A DNA stretch of 64,000 bases from Phyllostachys edulis (GCA_036346405.1 CM070566.1:54966382-55030381); one strand, 5' to 3'. Numbered from the stretch's first letter, positions 35,183-46,497 are shown. The notes: generated by a model from the sequence alone, not told the origin. Translations and numbers: made by a program.

Positions 35183-38100
35183 TGTGAGCACCGGATTTAT
35201 TAGGCTCATAATACTTAGTCATCCAATTGACCCTAGTATTATCAACCAAATAAACTCGGTCTCGAGAGATGTATACTTCCTGAATGCAAGACACATACCT
35301 CACAACAAAAGAATGCATCAATTCCATACAACACATAGTACATAAGCAACAAACCGTGGTTAACATTAATATGGAATAGATATTACAAAAGAGAGGCCCT
35401 TAGGCCAAATAACAATAATTACAAAAGATAACAATGAAGCAAAAGTGCCATAAAGATGGCCAAAATAAGAGCCAACCAAGGTGCCTTTAGCCCACAAGGC
35501 AATCGACCGACCGCCAAGCTAGTCGCTTCTCCCAACCACCAAGACAACAAGAAAAGTAAAGCCCTTTGGGCTCTACCTCCTCTGCAACAAAGTTGTTAAG
35601 AAGCAAATGAGTACAATAACTTGTTTATTGTACTCGCAAGACCGACGTAAGATAACAGAACTATAATTTAGCTACATGCAAGCTTGATTTAAGTGGATGA
35701 GGCTTTGGACTCATTTTAGCATAAAGCAAGTTTCATTTGCAATAACATAGTAGATTGAAAGCAATTTGACAAAGTATTTTTAATTGTTGAAATAACAACG
35801 CGATAATAACATAATAACAACAACAAGAACGATCCTGGAAGTGACTAACCCAAGTCACCACAACAATAGTATGAACATCCATTCATACCAACCCATCAAG
35901 TTTTAATGAAAAGTTTGAGACTAGTCTTGAACGACCTTACCAAGCATGTCCATAACCTAGGACGAGGCTATTCGAATAGTTTTATCCCTGCAGGGTGTAC
36001 CACTGTACCCACACGTCAGACCGCCTTTCCTTTACGCACACTTCCGAAGGTGTGCTGGCACGGCTAAGTCCTACGAGACCTTTCCAAAGGATGAATGCTA
36101 ATTACGAGCTGCACAACCCACGGGGAGAAGGAGACATTAGACGACCTACCCTGAAGCTAATGCTCCTCCCACACTATACATATACATTTGTTTTGAAAAC
36201 ACACCAACCGAGCTCGCTCATAATTAACACCTCCTAGAGTACTTAGTCAAGAGGGTTCCATATGCCTCTCAAGTGGTTAGTACGCAAAAGCGCTTGGCTT
36301 AGTGACCCAAGTACTCGGTCCTTAGGGACCCAGCATACCACCACATTCCAAAACCGCACCATCCATCCAATATGCCCAAGTCTAAATCAATCTTTTATTT
36401 TCAGCTTTTGATTTTACAATTAATCAAAGCACAAGTGCTGGACATATAGGAGTAATAATCATTTTTGAGTGATCAAGATCATCGACTAAGTCGATGATCG
36501 CCCAATACTACCGATAGCTAAGCATGTCTAAGCAAGAGGAAACGCAACTACTAAGTGATAAGAGCTCATCCAACGAGCTCAAACCACAGCGAATAACCTA
36601 GGCTCATTGGTAGTAGAGGATAAAGAATTCCTACAGATTATGCGACTATAGGATTACTAACGACATTTAACACAAAGTAGCATGCATACATAGAAGTAAA
36701 ACAAAGTATTAAGCTCTAAAGTAATGGGACATGATGGGAAATGGTCAAACTGCTTGCCTTGTTGCTGTTGCTCAAATTGTGGCAGAGGGTCGCTCTCGGA
36801 TCACCACAAATGTCGAAACCTAACGGAAAAGCGATAAAGAACCGATAAGAACGACGAAAGGCAACAAAGACAGCACAGCAAACGAACTCCAAATACCCTG
36901 AATTTTCTACAGCAGCAAGGGGATGATTTTAGGAAATTTTGCAACAAGAACCAATGGATTTGGATTCTCAATGCAAAAGATATGAGCAAAACAATTCTGT
37001 TCAGCCCTAAAAATTACCAAACTGCACTATTCACTAATTTAATTATGAGGCAACATTTTCTAGAAAAGTGGTGAGGCTGAGATTTTTATTGTAAAACCAG
37101 CACCTCATGAGATGAATAACACAATTGAGTTCATCTCATTTGGAGCTATTATGCACTTTCTATAATTTTTCAAAAACAAGAACTTGAACAAAATTATAAT
37201 GCACAAGTCCTCATTTCTATAACAGCAACATGCTCAGAACTAATTCTCACAGTGAGTTCATTATTAGAGGAAGCTAACAAAATTGGGTTTACTCACAAAT
37301 AACCTACAGAGCATTAGTTATGGGTTTTACAAGTTAAAACATAAATTTTGAGTGTATATTCAAAGGAGTTTTAAAACCTAGTGGCTAATCAGTGCTCTGG
37401 AGCTGAACTCAACTTACAATCATTTTTGGATTAAAGTTAAGTTCAAGACAGAGCTAACACAATTTGAATGACCTCAAAAGGATTTAAAACGAAGAAGATA
37501 TGAAATTCTAAAGTCTATACCTTATTTCAGTCTATAACTAAGACTTCACCGAATTTCTAAAACTCACAAGGGTATGGGAGGACGTGAGCTACAGATCTCG
37601 ATCCAACGGCTCAAGACCTCCCAGAGAACATCACACACGCCAAGACGTGAAGTCCAGAGGTCCCGGACCTCTTAGCAACTCACATGCGCGAGGTGAGGGG
37701 AGGTCGTGGTCAGATGGGAGATCCAACGGACCACAACACGAAAGGAGGTCCGAACGGACCAGATCTAAAGGGAGGTCCTCAACGGTGAGATGACCTCGAG
37801 GAGGTCCTAAGCGATAGATCTAACATCACAGCACCTCCGTGGAGGTCCGGACGGCTACGATTGCGCAAGGGAGGTCTTGGACGCCCAGATTTCTTGGAGG
37901 AGGTCCGACGCCCCAGAGCTCACAACCACGCGCTTGCGCACGCACGCAGCTTGGACAAGAGGTTAATGCGCCAGGACACAAGGAGGTCCGCTGGAGGTCT
38001 TAATCGCGACAATAAATGGTGGATTTAAGAACATCAAGACCCAACCAATGATTGCAAGATTGAGCAATTGATGACCGCATTAAACACGGCAAATCTCTGT

Positions 38101-40505
38101 CCTAAAAACGACAACGGTGCTGCCGTGTCCGACAAAGACCCGAGCTCAAAGATTTGGTCATCGCCGGCGATGTAGACCTCGCCGGCGAGAACCAAGGACA
38201 TCCCTGCAGCGCAATAGTGTTGCGCACACCATGGACTCATTCTCGACGGCGACGACGTTTTAATCGCCATGCGCCGGAGAGGACAAACACAACCCGACGG
38301 CCAAAATACGAAAATGCAAAATGGAGCTCCGCGCGACAATCAACCGTGTGCCAAAACTTAAGCTCCGCAACATGCATTCAGCGGTGCCAAGATCTAAAGG
38401 ACTAACAGGAGGTGTACCTGGAGGTCCTAAGGTGCTGGGGAGGTCGTGGAGGTGATGACCGGAGTTGGGGAAGGCAGTGAAGCTTCACAGCCCAAGGCAC
38501 CAGCTCCAAGCTCGACTTTGTCCACCTCTGAAAAATGCCCAAACAATTCAAGTTAGGGTTAACTTCCAAGAGGTTTTCAGGAGCAAAAGTGAGCAAGGTT
38601 TGAAGGAGGGAGCCACTGGAACCCTTGTCTCACCGAGGAGCTCCAAGGACATCAACAATGGCAGCCAAGATGGGAGGTGAGTTTGGGGATGAGGAGCTCA
38701 GCCACGCACAAGTGCAAGGCTGAGGTCAATTGTGTGCAAAGGAAGCCAAGGGAGGATTCCCAGGGGTGACTTATAGACTGAGGTGAAGGTTATGAGCTGG
38801 GGCTAAGCTCCATGGTGAGCTTAGCCCACGGTTGGTCCATGGGGTGGACAAGACATAAAGGTTGACAAGGTGACAAAGGCTTGATCCGACCAATGAGGCG
38901 GAAAGTCGACCATTAAATGCGGTCAAGAAAGAGTCAAGTATAATGTACCCCAAGGTCGACACGATTAATGCATTTGCGCCGAGCTCGCATGCGCGCCAGA
39001 GGAAGGAGAAGAACAGGAGGTCTTGGTGACCGCTGGATAAGACCCGGGAGAGGTCCTAACCATCGGATCCAATTTTGAACCAAGAGTTTTAAGTGGCCGG
39101 GAGGAGGTCCCACCACACGATCAAGGGTGGGAGGTCGTGGCCCTCCGATTTCTTAATCGCAAAACGCACGTGAGGAAAAGGGACAGAGGTCCAAAGCGTT
39201 GATCTCCATCCAACGGTCGCGGACCTCCAAAGAGGACTTAACTGCACGCGATCAAAAAGACATGAGGGGAGGTCATGGCCTTTGGATTTAAATCCAAGGG
39301 CACACAATGACCGGGAGGTCTGATATGATGCGCAATGTGCAAGGGAGGTCAGACCTTTAGATTTAGATCTAAGGGCTACGATCAAAAGAGGTGGAGGTCC
39401 CGAGCTTGCATACGCACAAGGGAGGTCATGGCCTTTAGATTTAGATCTAAGGGCTACGACCTCACCAAGGCGGAGGACCTTGCCGTGATGTTTTTCAGAG
39501 GAGGTCGTGGCCTTTGGATCTGAATCAACGGCCACGACCTCAACCGCGCTAAAAGGGAGGTCTGTTAGTTAGATTGAGAGGAGGAGGTCGTGACCATGGA
39601 TTTTGATCCAATGGCTGTGACCTCATCAAGGTGGGATGTAGACTTTGAGGTTTGACACACGTGGAGGTCATGACCGTGGATCTTTGATCCAACGGCCGTG
39701 ACCTCATGTAGGTGGGATGTTTGCTTAGCTTAACAGTGAGGGGAGGTCGGGCCGTGGATCTTGAATCCAAGGGCCAAGACCTCAACAAGGTGGAAGGTGG
39801 TTTTGAGGTTTGATAGCCGGGGAGGTCGGGGCGGTTGGATGTTAATCCAAGGGCTATGACCAGACAAGGTTGGGAGGTCCTTGCAAGTGTTGACTGAGAG
39901 GAGGTCGTGGCGGTTGGATGTAGATCCAACAGCCACGATCCGATCAAGGTGGGGATGAGGTCTCACGAGGTGCAGACATGGTTGGGCTGGACCACTTGAA
40001 CATGGCTAGCCCAAGGAACAGTGTAGGCTTTTAAATTTAGTTTCTAACAAATGAGACTTAACAGAATTGTTTGGGATAGCATTTCAACTCCAAAATTCAT
40101 GAAATTTTTACAGGAGCTTGTTGACAATGAGCTTAACCTTGCATAAAATTTTCAAAGGTTATTATGCACTGCATTTTTCTCAGGAAATTCATGAAGGTTG
40201 TTTAAAGGATTGTTTTGCCTCCAAAAATTATCAACAAGTGTTATAACTCATGATATTTTTCAGAGGGGTCCCACATCAGTTTTTGGACCAAGGGAAAATA
40301 TTTCCAATTGATTGGCACAAGATTTAAGATGGATGGAAAATGAATTTGACTTTTGGTCAACAAGAGCTTTGTGTTTTTGGATTACACAACTCTTGGACAA
40401 GAATCACATGAGATGTTAGGGTTTTTCAAGATGTGAGAAAAAGTTTTAATTTCTACACATATAATTATGCTTGAATAACCCTAATTATACATTTGAGATG
40501 TCACA
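35183..40505 (-). repeat. 5' LTR of element G
   Basis: 5323 bp, the partner of 24676-30033. Hairpin gagtacaataa/ttattgtactc at 35609-35635, palindrome at 35968, GGAGGTC arrays at 37560-37990 and 39000-39970. Differences from the other LTR are mostly short indels grouped in GC-rich parts such as 38870-39010. Confidence 0.93.
35968..35979 (-). repeat. Conserved LTR palindrome, 5' LTR of G
   Basis: CTATTCGAATAG with the same flanks as the copy at 25467. Confidence 0.85.
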
Positions 40506-40510
40506 ATACT

Positions 40511-40937
40511 TATTAGTTCTACCATGATGGACTGTATCTCTATCATATTGCCAAGGTCTACCTAACAACAAAGAGCATGCTGGCATAGATATTACATCGC
40601 AATCAGAATAATCATGATAGGAACCAATAGAAAAGTGTACCCTCACAATGCGGGTTACCTTCAGCTTACCACAATTGTTGAACCATTGAATGTAATATGG
40701 ATGAGGGCGCTGTTGTGTGGTCAATGCAAGTTTCTCAACCATGTCCATGCTCGCCAAATTGTTGCAACTTCCTCCATCAATGATCACACGACATGAACGC
40801 TCTTTGATGACAAGCTTTGTTTGGAACAGATTGTGATGTTGATTCTGTTCAGTACAATCTATTTGTGCACTAAGTACACGCTTCACTATAAGGCTTAAAT
40901 ACTTATTTGAAATATACTCACCATTATCCTTTATCAA
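40511..40937 (-). pseudogene. Element F protease region, cut by G
   Basis: A retropepsin-like region with RVIIDGGSCNNLAS (catalytic D-G-G-S near 40770) and ACSLLLGRPWQYDRD near 40560. The reading frame runs into the 5' LTR of G at 40505; its continuation lies at 24670 on the far side, with the ATACT duplicate between. Confidence 0.87.
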
Positions 40938-40939
40938 GA

Positions 40940-41940
40940 GAGCTCATTTGCTAGGGCAATCCCGCATCGTGTGCCCATAGCCCTTGCAGTGATGCCATTG
41001 TGTTTCTCGTGCTCTACCCGTTGAAGCAACCGGAGATGAACTTTATGCAGGGGCTTCTACCATGCTCTTGCTCATATCTGGCGCGTGTGATGATGTAGTG
41101 AAGATAGATGGACGTCAGCTGTTGGAGGAGTTTGTAGGTGCAGGTGTTTGGCCGGAAGGAGTAAATGGTGCTCTTGATTGCCCTGGAGTTGAGCGACCTG
41201 CAAAAGAACCTGCAAAATTTCCTTTGTTCCTGGATTGATGTCCTCGTACCTCTCTTTCAACTTTACAAGTAAGATGAAATAAGCGAGTGATAAAATTGTA
41301 TTCTTTATAATCAAGTATGTCCTTAATTTCACGGTTTAAACCTCCCAAAAATCTAGCCATCTTAGCATCTTCAATTTCTTCTAAATCACAACGCAACAAA
41401 CCAGTTTGCAATTCTTGATAATAATCCTCTACAGAACTACTACCTTGTCTTAAGCGTTGCAAATTATTGAGCAAATCACGAGAAAAATATGAAGGTACAA
41501 ATCTATGTCTCATTGCTCTCTTCAAAGCATTCTATGTTCTAGGTATGTTTTGATTAGTACAACAATATTCACTCCACCAAATAGATGCAAAATCAGAAAA
41601 CTCACTAGTAGCAGCCCTAACTTTCTTATCTTTAGGAAATTCATAACAAGCAATTTTTTTGCTCTACGGTTAACTCCCATGTGAGATAAGCATCAAGATC
41701 AAATTTTCCAGCAAAAGAAGGGATGGTGAATTTGATTTTGGAAAGTGGGTCATCACGAACTCGTACCTCTCGCTGATTTCTTCCCATACCTTGATGATTA
41801 GGACGTAGCGAGCATCGAGCTCCAAAGAATGCTTCTCGCATCAAGGGGTGGAGGGTCATCTGTGTCCCCAGTGATCCACAGCTTGCACTAGTGATGCTTG
41901 TCGTAGAAGGGTTTCAATAGCTCCGTTAGATGCATGACTT
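40940..41940 (-). pseudogene. Element F gag
   Basis: Reading toward lower coordinates: an N-terminal MHLTELLKPFYDKHH-like start near 41935; SKIKFTIPSFAGKFDLDAYL near 41720; RFVPSYFSRDLLNNLQRLRQ at about 41480; MARFLGGLNREIKDILDYKE at about 41330; and a knuckle near 40960-41010 reading WHHCKGYGHTMRDC, where the first zinc-binding Cys is Trp. Frameshifts separate the blocks. The same gag family appears on the + strand at 51.5-52.8 kb. Confidence 0.87.
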
Positions 41941-41959
41941 GCAAGAGATCAAATACACA

Positions 41960-42740
41960 TATTATTAGTGAATAAATTAATAATGATGACGAATTACTAG
42001 AAATTGAAAATTATGACTAAATACGCATAACAAATTAATATACACTATTTAACTATGACCAAATTAGTTGCGACTAATTAATTACGACTAAATAACTAGG
42101 ACTAAATTAGTTGTGACTAAATTAATACGAGTATTTAAATACGTCTAAATTAATTAAGACTGATTAATTACCTCAAATGAAATACAAAAAGAGAATTACG
42201 ACTTAACAATGAATTAAATAGCACTAAATTAATTTTGAGTAATTAATTACCATAGATTAATTACAAATAAATAATTACAACTTAATAAAACCACTAAATT
42301 AATTATGACTTAATAAGTCCATTAAATTCATTACAACTTAGTAACTACGATTAAATTAATTATGGCTAATTAAGTACGACTAATTAGTTAAGACTTAATT
42401 AACTACAACCGACTAATTGCAACTAATTAATTACGACTAATTAATTAACTAACACTAACTAATTATGAGTAATTAATTCATAACTAATTAACTACACCAC
42501 TAATAAATATGTAAGATTAATTTAACTATGACTAATTAATTACGACCTAATTTATTGCAGCAAATTAAATAACACAAATTTAATTACACCTAAATGATAA
42601 CGACTAAATTAATTATGCCTAAATAACTACAACTAATTAATGATGAATAATTAACTACGACTAATTAACTAACTACACAGTTAATAAAGGCAATACATAC
42701 GAGTTAAAAATTATCTGTTAATATGACCGCTAATGACGGC
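41960..42740. repeat. AT-rich degenerate array of actaattaatta-type units
   Basis: About 750 bp made of variants of taattaattacgacta and aaattaattatgactaa with no fixed period. Very low GC, ending abruptly at GC-rich DNA. No gene. Confidence 0.75.
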
Positions 42741-42759
42741 TCTAAACAATCCATAATCG

Positions 42760-43411
42760 TCTATGAAAATGAAATCGACCAAGACTGCGAGCGAGCGAGC
42801 GAGGATGAGGGTGAGCGAAGAGTCTCGCTCGCTACTCGGAATTTATAGCGATAATGAGATAGCGAGCGATGTGAAGGAATTGGATTCCCTCCCATGTGCG
42901 GGCAGCATGCAAAAAGTGATGGACGGGAGATATGGATTGTGGCGCGTCTGGGCCAGGGTAGCGCGGTGCTTCCCATGTGGCGTGGGCAGGCCAGAAGCGG
43001 AGGCTGTCCACGTGCCAGGTGGACGGGTGAGTGCCGTGTTCGGGCAACGATGGACCAGAGGCATGCCACGTGGATGGCCGAGGCTTGTCTGGGCCACGGA
43101 GCTACGGCGAAACGCTAGCTGGCTCATCCGGGCCAGGGTGGCGCAGATAGGGGCAACTGGGCTAGGGTGTTAAGGACAAGGCGGCATCCGAGCTAGGGTG
43201 GCGCGGATAGGGGGCATCCAGGCTACGGTGGCACGGACGCGTCTACGTGGCAGCACGGGAAACATCCGGGCCACCTAGGAACAGTGCAGATCACCTCCGC
43301 GGGATAGGGGAACGGACATGAACACATGTCGACGGTCGGCATGTCTATTGTGCCATTTTTGGCATTACGGCTACGAGAGTGCCGTTTTTGCTAATACCGG
43401 TTTTAATAGTG
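42760..43411. mobile_element. GC-rich repeat-bearing DNA with a CACTA-like right end
   Basis: Units like catccgggctagggtggcgc recur between about 42945 and 43260. From 43345 the text gtgccatttttggcattacg and similar blocks resembles subterminal repeats of grass CACTA transposons. It ends ttttaatagtg at 43411, the reverse complement of a CACTA terminus. The matching left end is not seen, so this is a fragment. Open frames on both strands here lack features. Confidence 0.45.
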
Positions 43412-43640
43412 CCATTTAGGCCAAAAACTTGTAATATCCATCCTAATCTCCAGCAGGAACATGGATGTGGGCTGATTGAGGCCTGCAATTGGAACTCGTG
43501 TAACACACGAGAATTGCACTGCTTCTTGCCAGATTCCTGTGTTCGAAATAGACCCAAAATTGTTGGACTCGTACTTGGCATGGCTTGTATCATCTTTATC
43601 AGTTGGACTCAATGGAAAGAAATCAACTTGTTTGATGGTA

Positions 43641-43857
43641 CTCCCTCCTTTGTTTTTCAAGTGACATCCTAGAGAATTCGTGTGCTGTCAAACTTTCTAA
43701 AGTTTCAATACTAGTATGTTCATTAGATTTATCATTAAAAATATACTTTTATAATTTTATTAGTATATAATAAGATAAAATTACAAAAAGTAACGGTCAA
43801 AGTCACGTCTCAGAGACAGTAAAAAGTCAAAAATGTAACTTGAAAAAACGGAGGGAG
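43641..43857. mobile_element. Stowaway-type MITE, unit 1
   Basis: The 217-bp element starts CTCCCTCC and ends GGAGGGAG, with TA on both sides (43639-43640 and 43858-43859). This is the Tc1/mariner-derived Stowaway signature. The orthologous copy in unit 2 is interrupted. Confidence 0.88.
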
Positions 43858-45356
43858 TATATCTCATTGTATTCTACTCTCGTAGTCCTATTGAACTATT
43901 CAACTCTTCTGGTCGAAGTCTGCTTGACTTAGTTATGCATGGCATGAAGTCTTGATCCAACGAAAAACCTCGAAGTATGTACCTTTAGCCATTTTGTCTC
44001 ATTCAGCCTTTTTTTCATGCAGACCAATTTTACTGTTCCAGTCGAACTCTACTTGACTTAGTTATGCATGGCATGGAAGTCTTTATCCAACGAAAAACCT
44101 CGAAGTATGAATCTTTAGCCAGTTTGTCTCATTCAGCATGAATTCTTCCTTTGATCTTTTTTCATGCAGACCAATTCAAAATCTTGATCTTTTCTCGAAA
44201 AGGTCTTAATCTATTGATCATGTCCACCTCGAATTCCAATTGGTTCCTGGTACTGCACTACTGCATCCTTCTGATGGTTACGCCTATCACCATTTGTATC
44301 ACATGGGTTGTGGCAAAAAAAAATATTTGGTTGTAACATTTCCGTGGCATGCTCTAGCATGTACATACTTTTTTTAGTAGTACGTACATGTTGGCATGCA
44401 TGTATAAGCCTTTAGCATCCGTGAGCTAAAGTCTTCCACTGTTTGTGTTTCTAGCGCGTACGTACATGCTGACATACATGTATAAGCCATTTGCATCCGT
44501 GGCCTTTCAAATCTTTCATTGCCTATCACCATCTGCTCCAAAGTATCCGACTTCAAGAGGGTTCGACACCGTTTTACAGGTAGCATTCAGATAGCACTGC
44601 TGTGTGTTCAAGCGAAAGGGGCAGACAAGCTGCGGGAGTGTCGTTTTACCTGTCCCTAATGGCCCATTGCAACGGGGAGATTCCGGCAGTCCAGTAGATT
44701 CAAGCGGGGATCGTCACCAGATATAAGCCCGCGTTGAGGTGATGTAGACGACGACAATACAGGGCATTATTGGCTGAAGCGACAGAACAGTGTTGCGCCC
44801 TGCTTGCTTCTAATCAACCGTTCTCTCGCTGCTCATTGTGCATTCTGCTTCATTAGTATCACTGAGATATTCCAATTCGGGGGATACCACTCCAAATGAT
44901 GAAATTAAATGCCACTATAAGATTGATTTGCTTCGGGATATGTCATTTTCTTTTCTTTTCTTGCCGTTTCCCACGCATTTCCATTCTTTCCCTTGTTAGG
45001 ACGTGACCCAAAAAAAAAAAGGAATTGTGGCTTACAGTTCTTCACATGTTTTGGAATTCATCTTTAAAAGATCAACCCGGCCCGATCAGTACTTCATTAT
45101 ATTTTCTGGAAGACGTCTAATCGTGTAATTTTACTCTTTTTAGATAATGATCGCGATGGAGCAACTTCTTTGCAGCTTACATGCACAATGAGGGAGGGGA
45201 GTGTTGACGCATGTCGTCTCAACTTAGTACTTGCCTAGTCGGGCAATCGAGCAACTGTTTCTTGTAGGGTAAGCTAATGCAAGAAGACTTGGCTCGGATT
45301 TTACTTTTACGAGCTTATACTTAGAACAGAAGGTAGTGTTGACTTGCCTGGCCATG
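43858..45356. promoter_or_regulatory. Upstream region of the intact gene, unit 1
   Basis: No other gene is visible. It contains the 129-bp direct repeat, a pair of acatgttggcatgcatgtat / acatgctgacatacatgtat segments near 44387 and 44465, and polyA-like runs. It is closely matched at 59873-61270, so it is part of the duplicated unit and likely includes the gene's control region. Confidence 0.55.
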
Positions 45357-45364
45357 TATATAAT
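45357..45364 (+). promoter_or_regulatory. TATA box of the intact gene
   Basis: TATATAAT lies about 105 bp before the ATG in ccatgtatataatcgcc. The copy in unit 2 (61271) is the same. Confidence 0.7.
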
Positions 45365-45462
45365 CGCCTGGCCTGGAGAAGCACAGAACGAACAAGTTTA
45401 ATTAGCTCAAGAAATATATTGCTCATCGATCTATCTATCATCTCTTACCAGTTTTGCGATCG

Positions 45463-46497
45463 ATGGAGTCGCTGAGCATCGTGGCCACGATCGTGATGAT
45501 CGCGCAGGACATCGCGGGTGCGGTGGCGACGGTGAGACGGAACAGGAGGCGGTGCCGGAAGCTCGCCGAGCGCGTGCAGGGCATCGCCGACCTCCTGCGG
45601 GAGCTGCACGACTCGGGGGCGGGGGCGGGGGCCGGGACGACGGACGCAGCCACGAGGCGGCTGCTGGACAGGCTGGAGGACGCGCTCCGCCACGCGCTGG
45701 AGCTCGTCCGGTCGTGCCAGGACAGCAGCTGCCCGGGCAAACTCCTCGCCGGCGGGCGCCAGGCCGAGCGATTCGACGAGGTGGACGGCGAGATCGACCG
45801 CTGCCTCCTCGACCTCGCAAGCGTCGCCAACCGCATCCTCATCGCGCGCCTCGAGAAGCTGCTGCTCCACCAGAACGTCGTTCGCTATCGTGACCCGGCC
45901 AGCACGGAGACGGTGACGCCGTACGCCTACTTGCCGTTCGCGGTGGCGCTGGTGCCCATCGCCACCGACGCGAGCATGTGCCAGGCGCCGTCACTGCCGT
46001 ACAGCTTCTTGCCTTACCCACAAGGCCCTCCCGGCAACGCCCAACCCTACCCGCACCGTAGGCCCACCCCAAAGAAATACAACGGCGGCGGCGACAGGAA
46101 GGACACCGGCGTGAAGGACGATGGCGACAAGGATGACGACAGTAAGACCGAAAAATTTGCTGCCCCTGCCGAGAGCGGTTCTGACCAGACGGAACCGGTG
46201 CCCACCGGCGGTGGCGAGAGAAAGGACAAAGACAAGACGGCCGCGGGCGCGGGAGCCGGTAACGTCACGATCGGCGTGCCGGTGCGCACGGTCAATGCAG
46301 GCATGCACGAGCTGGTGCCGCCACCGACGTACGGCCACTGGCCATATGCTCAGGGCTTTGTCATCGACGGCTACTACCACGATGGCGCCGGTGCCCCATC
46401 AGGCGCCGCTGCCTACTACCACCACCACCACTCGCTGTACCCGGAGGTCCCGGACATGTTCAGCGACGAGAACCCCAACGCATGCGCCATCATCTGA
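45463..46497 (+). CDS. MCA/HeLo-like N-terminal domain protein with HIPP-like prenylated tail
   Basis: A 344-residue single-exon frame. I start at the ATG in gatcgATGGAG; a longer frame begins with TTG and is rejected. Residues about 3-135 form a helical region: ATIVMIAQDIAGAVATVRRN, CRKLAERVQGIADLLREL, RRLLDRLEDALRHALELV, SCQDSS and DEVDGEIDRCLLDLASVANR. This matches the N-terminal pattern of plant MCA1-type proteins and the HeLo/MLKL-like bundle (family knowledge; assignment is inference). A Pro/Tyr stretch follows, then a Lys/Asp/Gly-rich linker, then a His run and the tail DMFSDENPNACAII. That tail closely resembles the end of heavy-metal-associated isoprenylated plant proteins, but no HMA domain (MxCxxC) is present. 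CAII is a CaaX box, so prenylation and membrane attachment are expected. GC-rich, unlike the surrounding repeats. A signalling or defence role is plausible but not shown. Confidence 0.85.
   Translation: MESLSIVATIVMIAQDIAGAVATVRRNRRRCRKLAERVQGIADLLRELHDSGAGAGAGTTDAATRRLLDRLEDALRHALELVRSCQDSSCPGKLLAGGRQAERFDEVDGEIDRCLLDLASVANRILIARLEKLLLHQNVVRYRDPASTETVTPYAYLPFAVALVPIATDASMCQAPSLPYSFLPYPQGPPGNAQPYPHRRPTPKKYNGGGDRKDTGVKDDGDKDDDSKTEKFAAPAESGSDQTEPVPTGGGERKDKDKTAAGAGAGNVTIGVPVRTVNAGMHELVPPPTYGHWPYAQGFVIDGYYHDGAGAPSGAAAYYHHHHSLYPEVPDMFSDENPNACAII

Larger units (their letters stand above)
24676..40505 (-). mobile_element. Element G: complete Ty3/Gypsy retrotransposon with 5.3-kb LTRs
   Basis: Outer ends are TGTGAGCACC at 24676 and, read on the minus strand, TGTGACATCTC at 40505. 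ATACT lies on both sides (24671-24675 and 40506-40510). Structure in sense is 5' LTR, PBS, gag, protease, RT, RNase H, integrase with C-terminal tail, polypurine tract, 3' LTR. Domain order and motifs put it in the chromovirus side of Gypsy, probably the Tekay/Del type given long LTRs; that placement is inference. All coding parts carry small frameshifts. It was inserted into the protease region of element F. Confidence 0.93.

Noticed and set aside
41960..42740. Possible centromeric satellite or CRISPR-like array
   Set aside because: Units are degenerate, of no constant length and without spacers; simple AT-rich drift explains it better.
45454..45462. Upstream start of the intact gene at 45454
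   Set aside because: The codon there is TTG; the first ATG is at 45463 and the paralogue has the same arrangement.
45431..45870. Antisense frames over the intact gene
   Set aside because: High GC with few stops in every frame; the sense frame has the conserved protein pattern and promoter.
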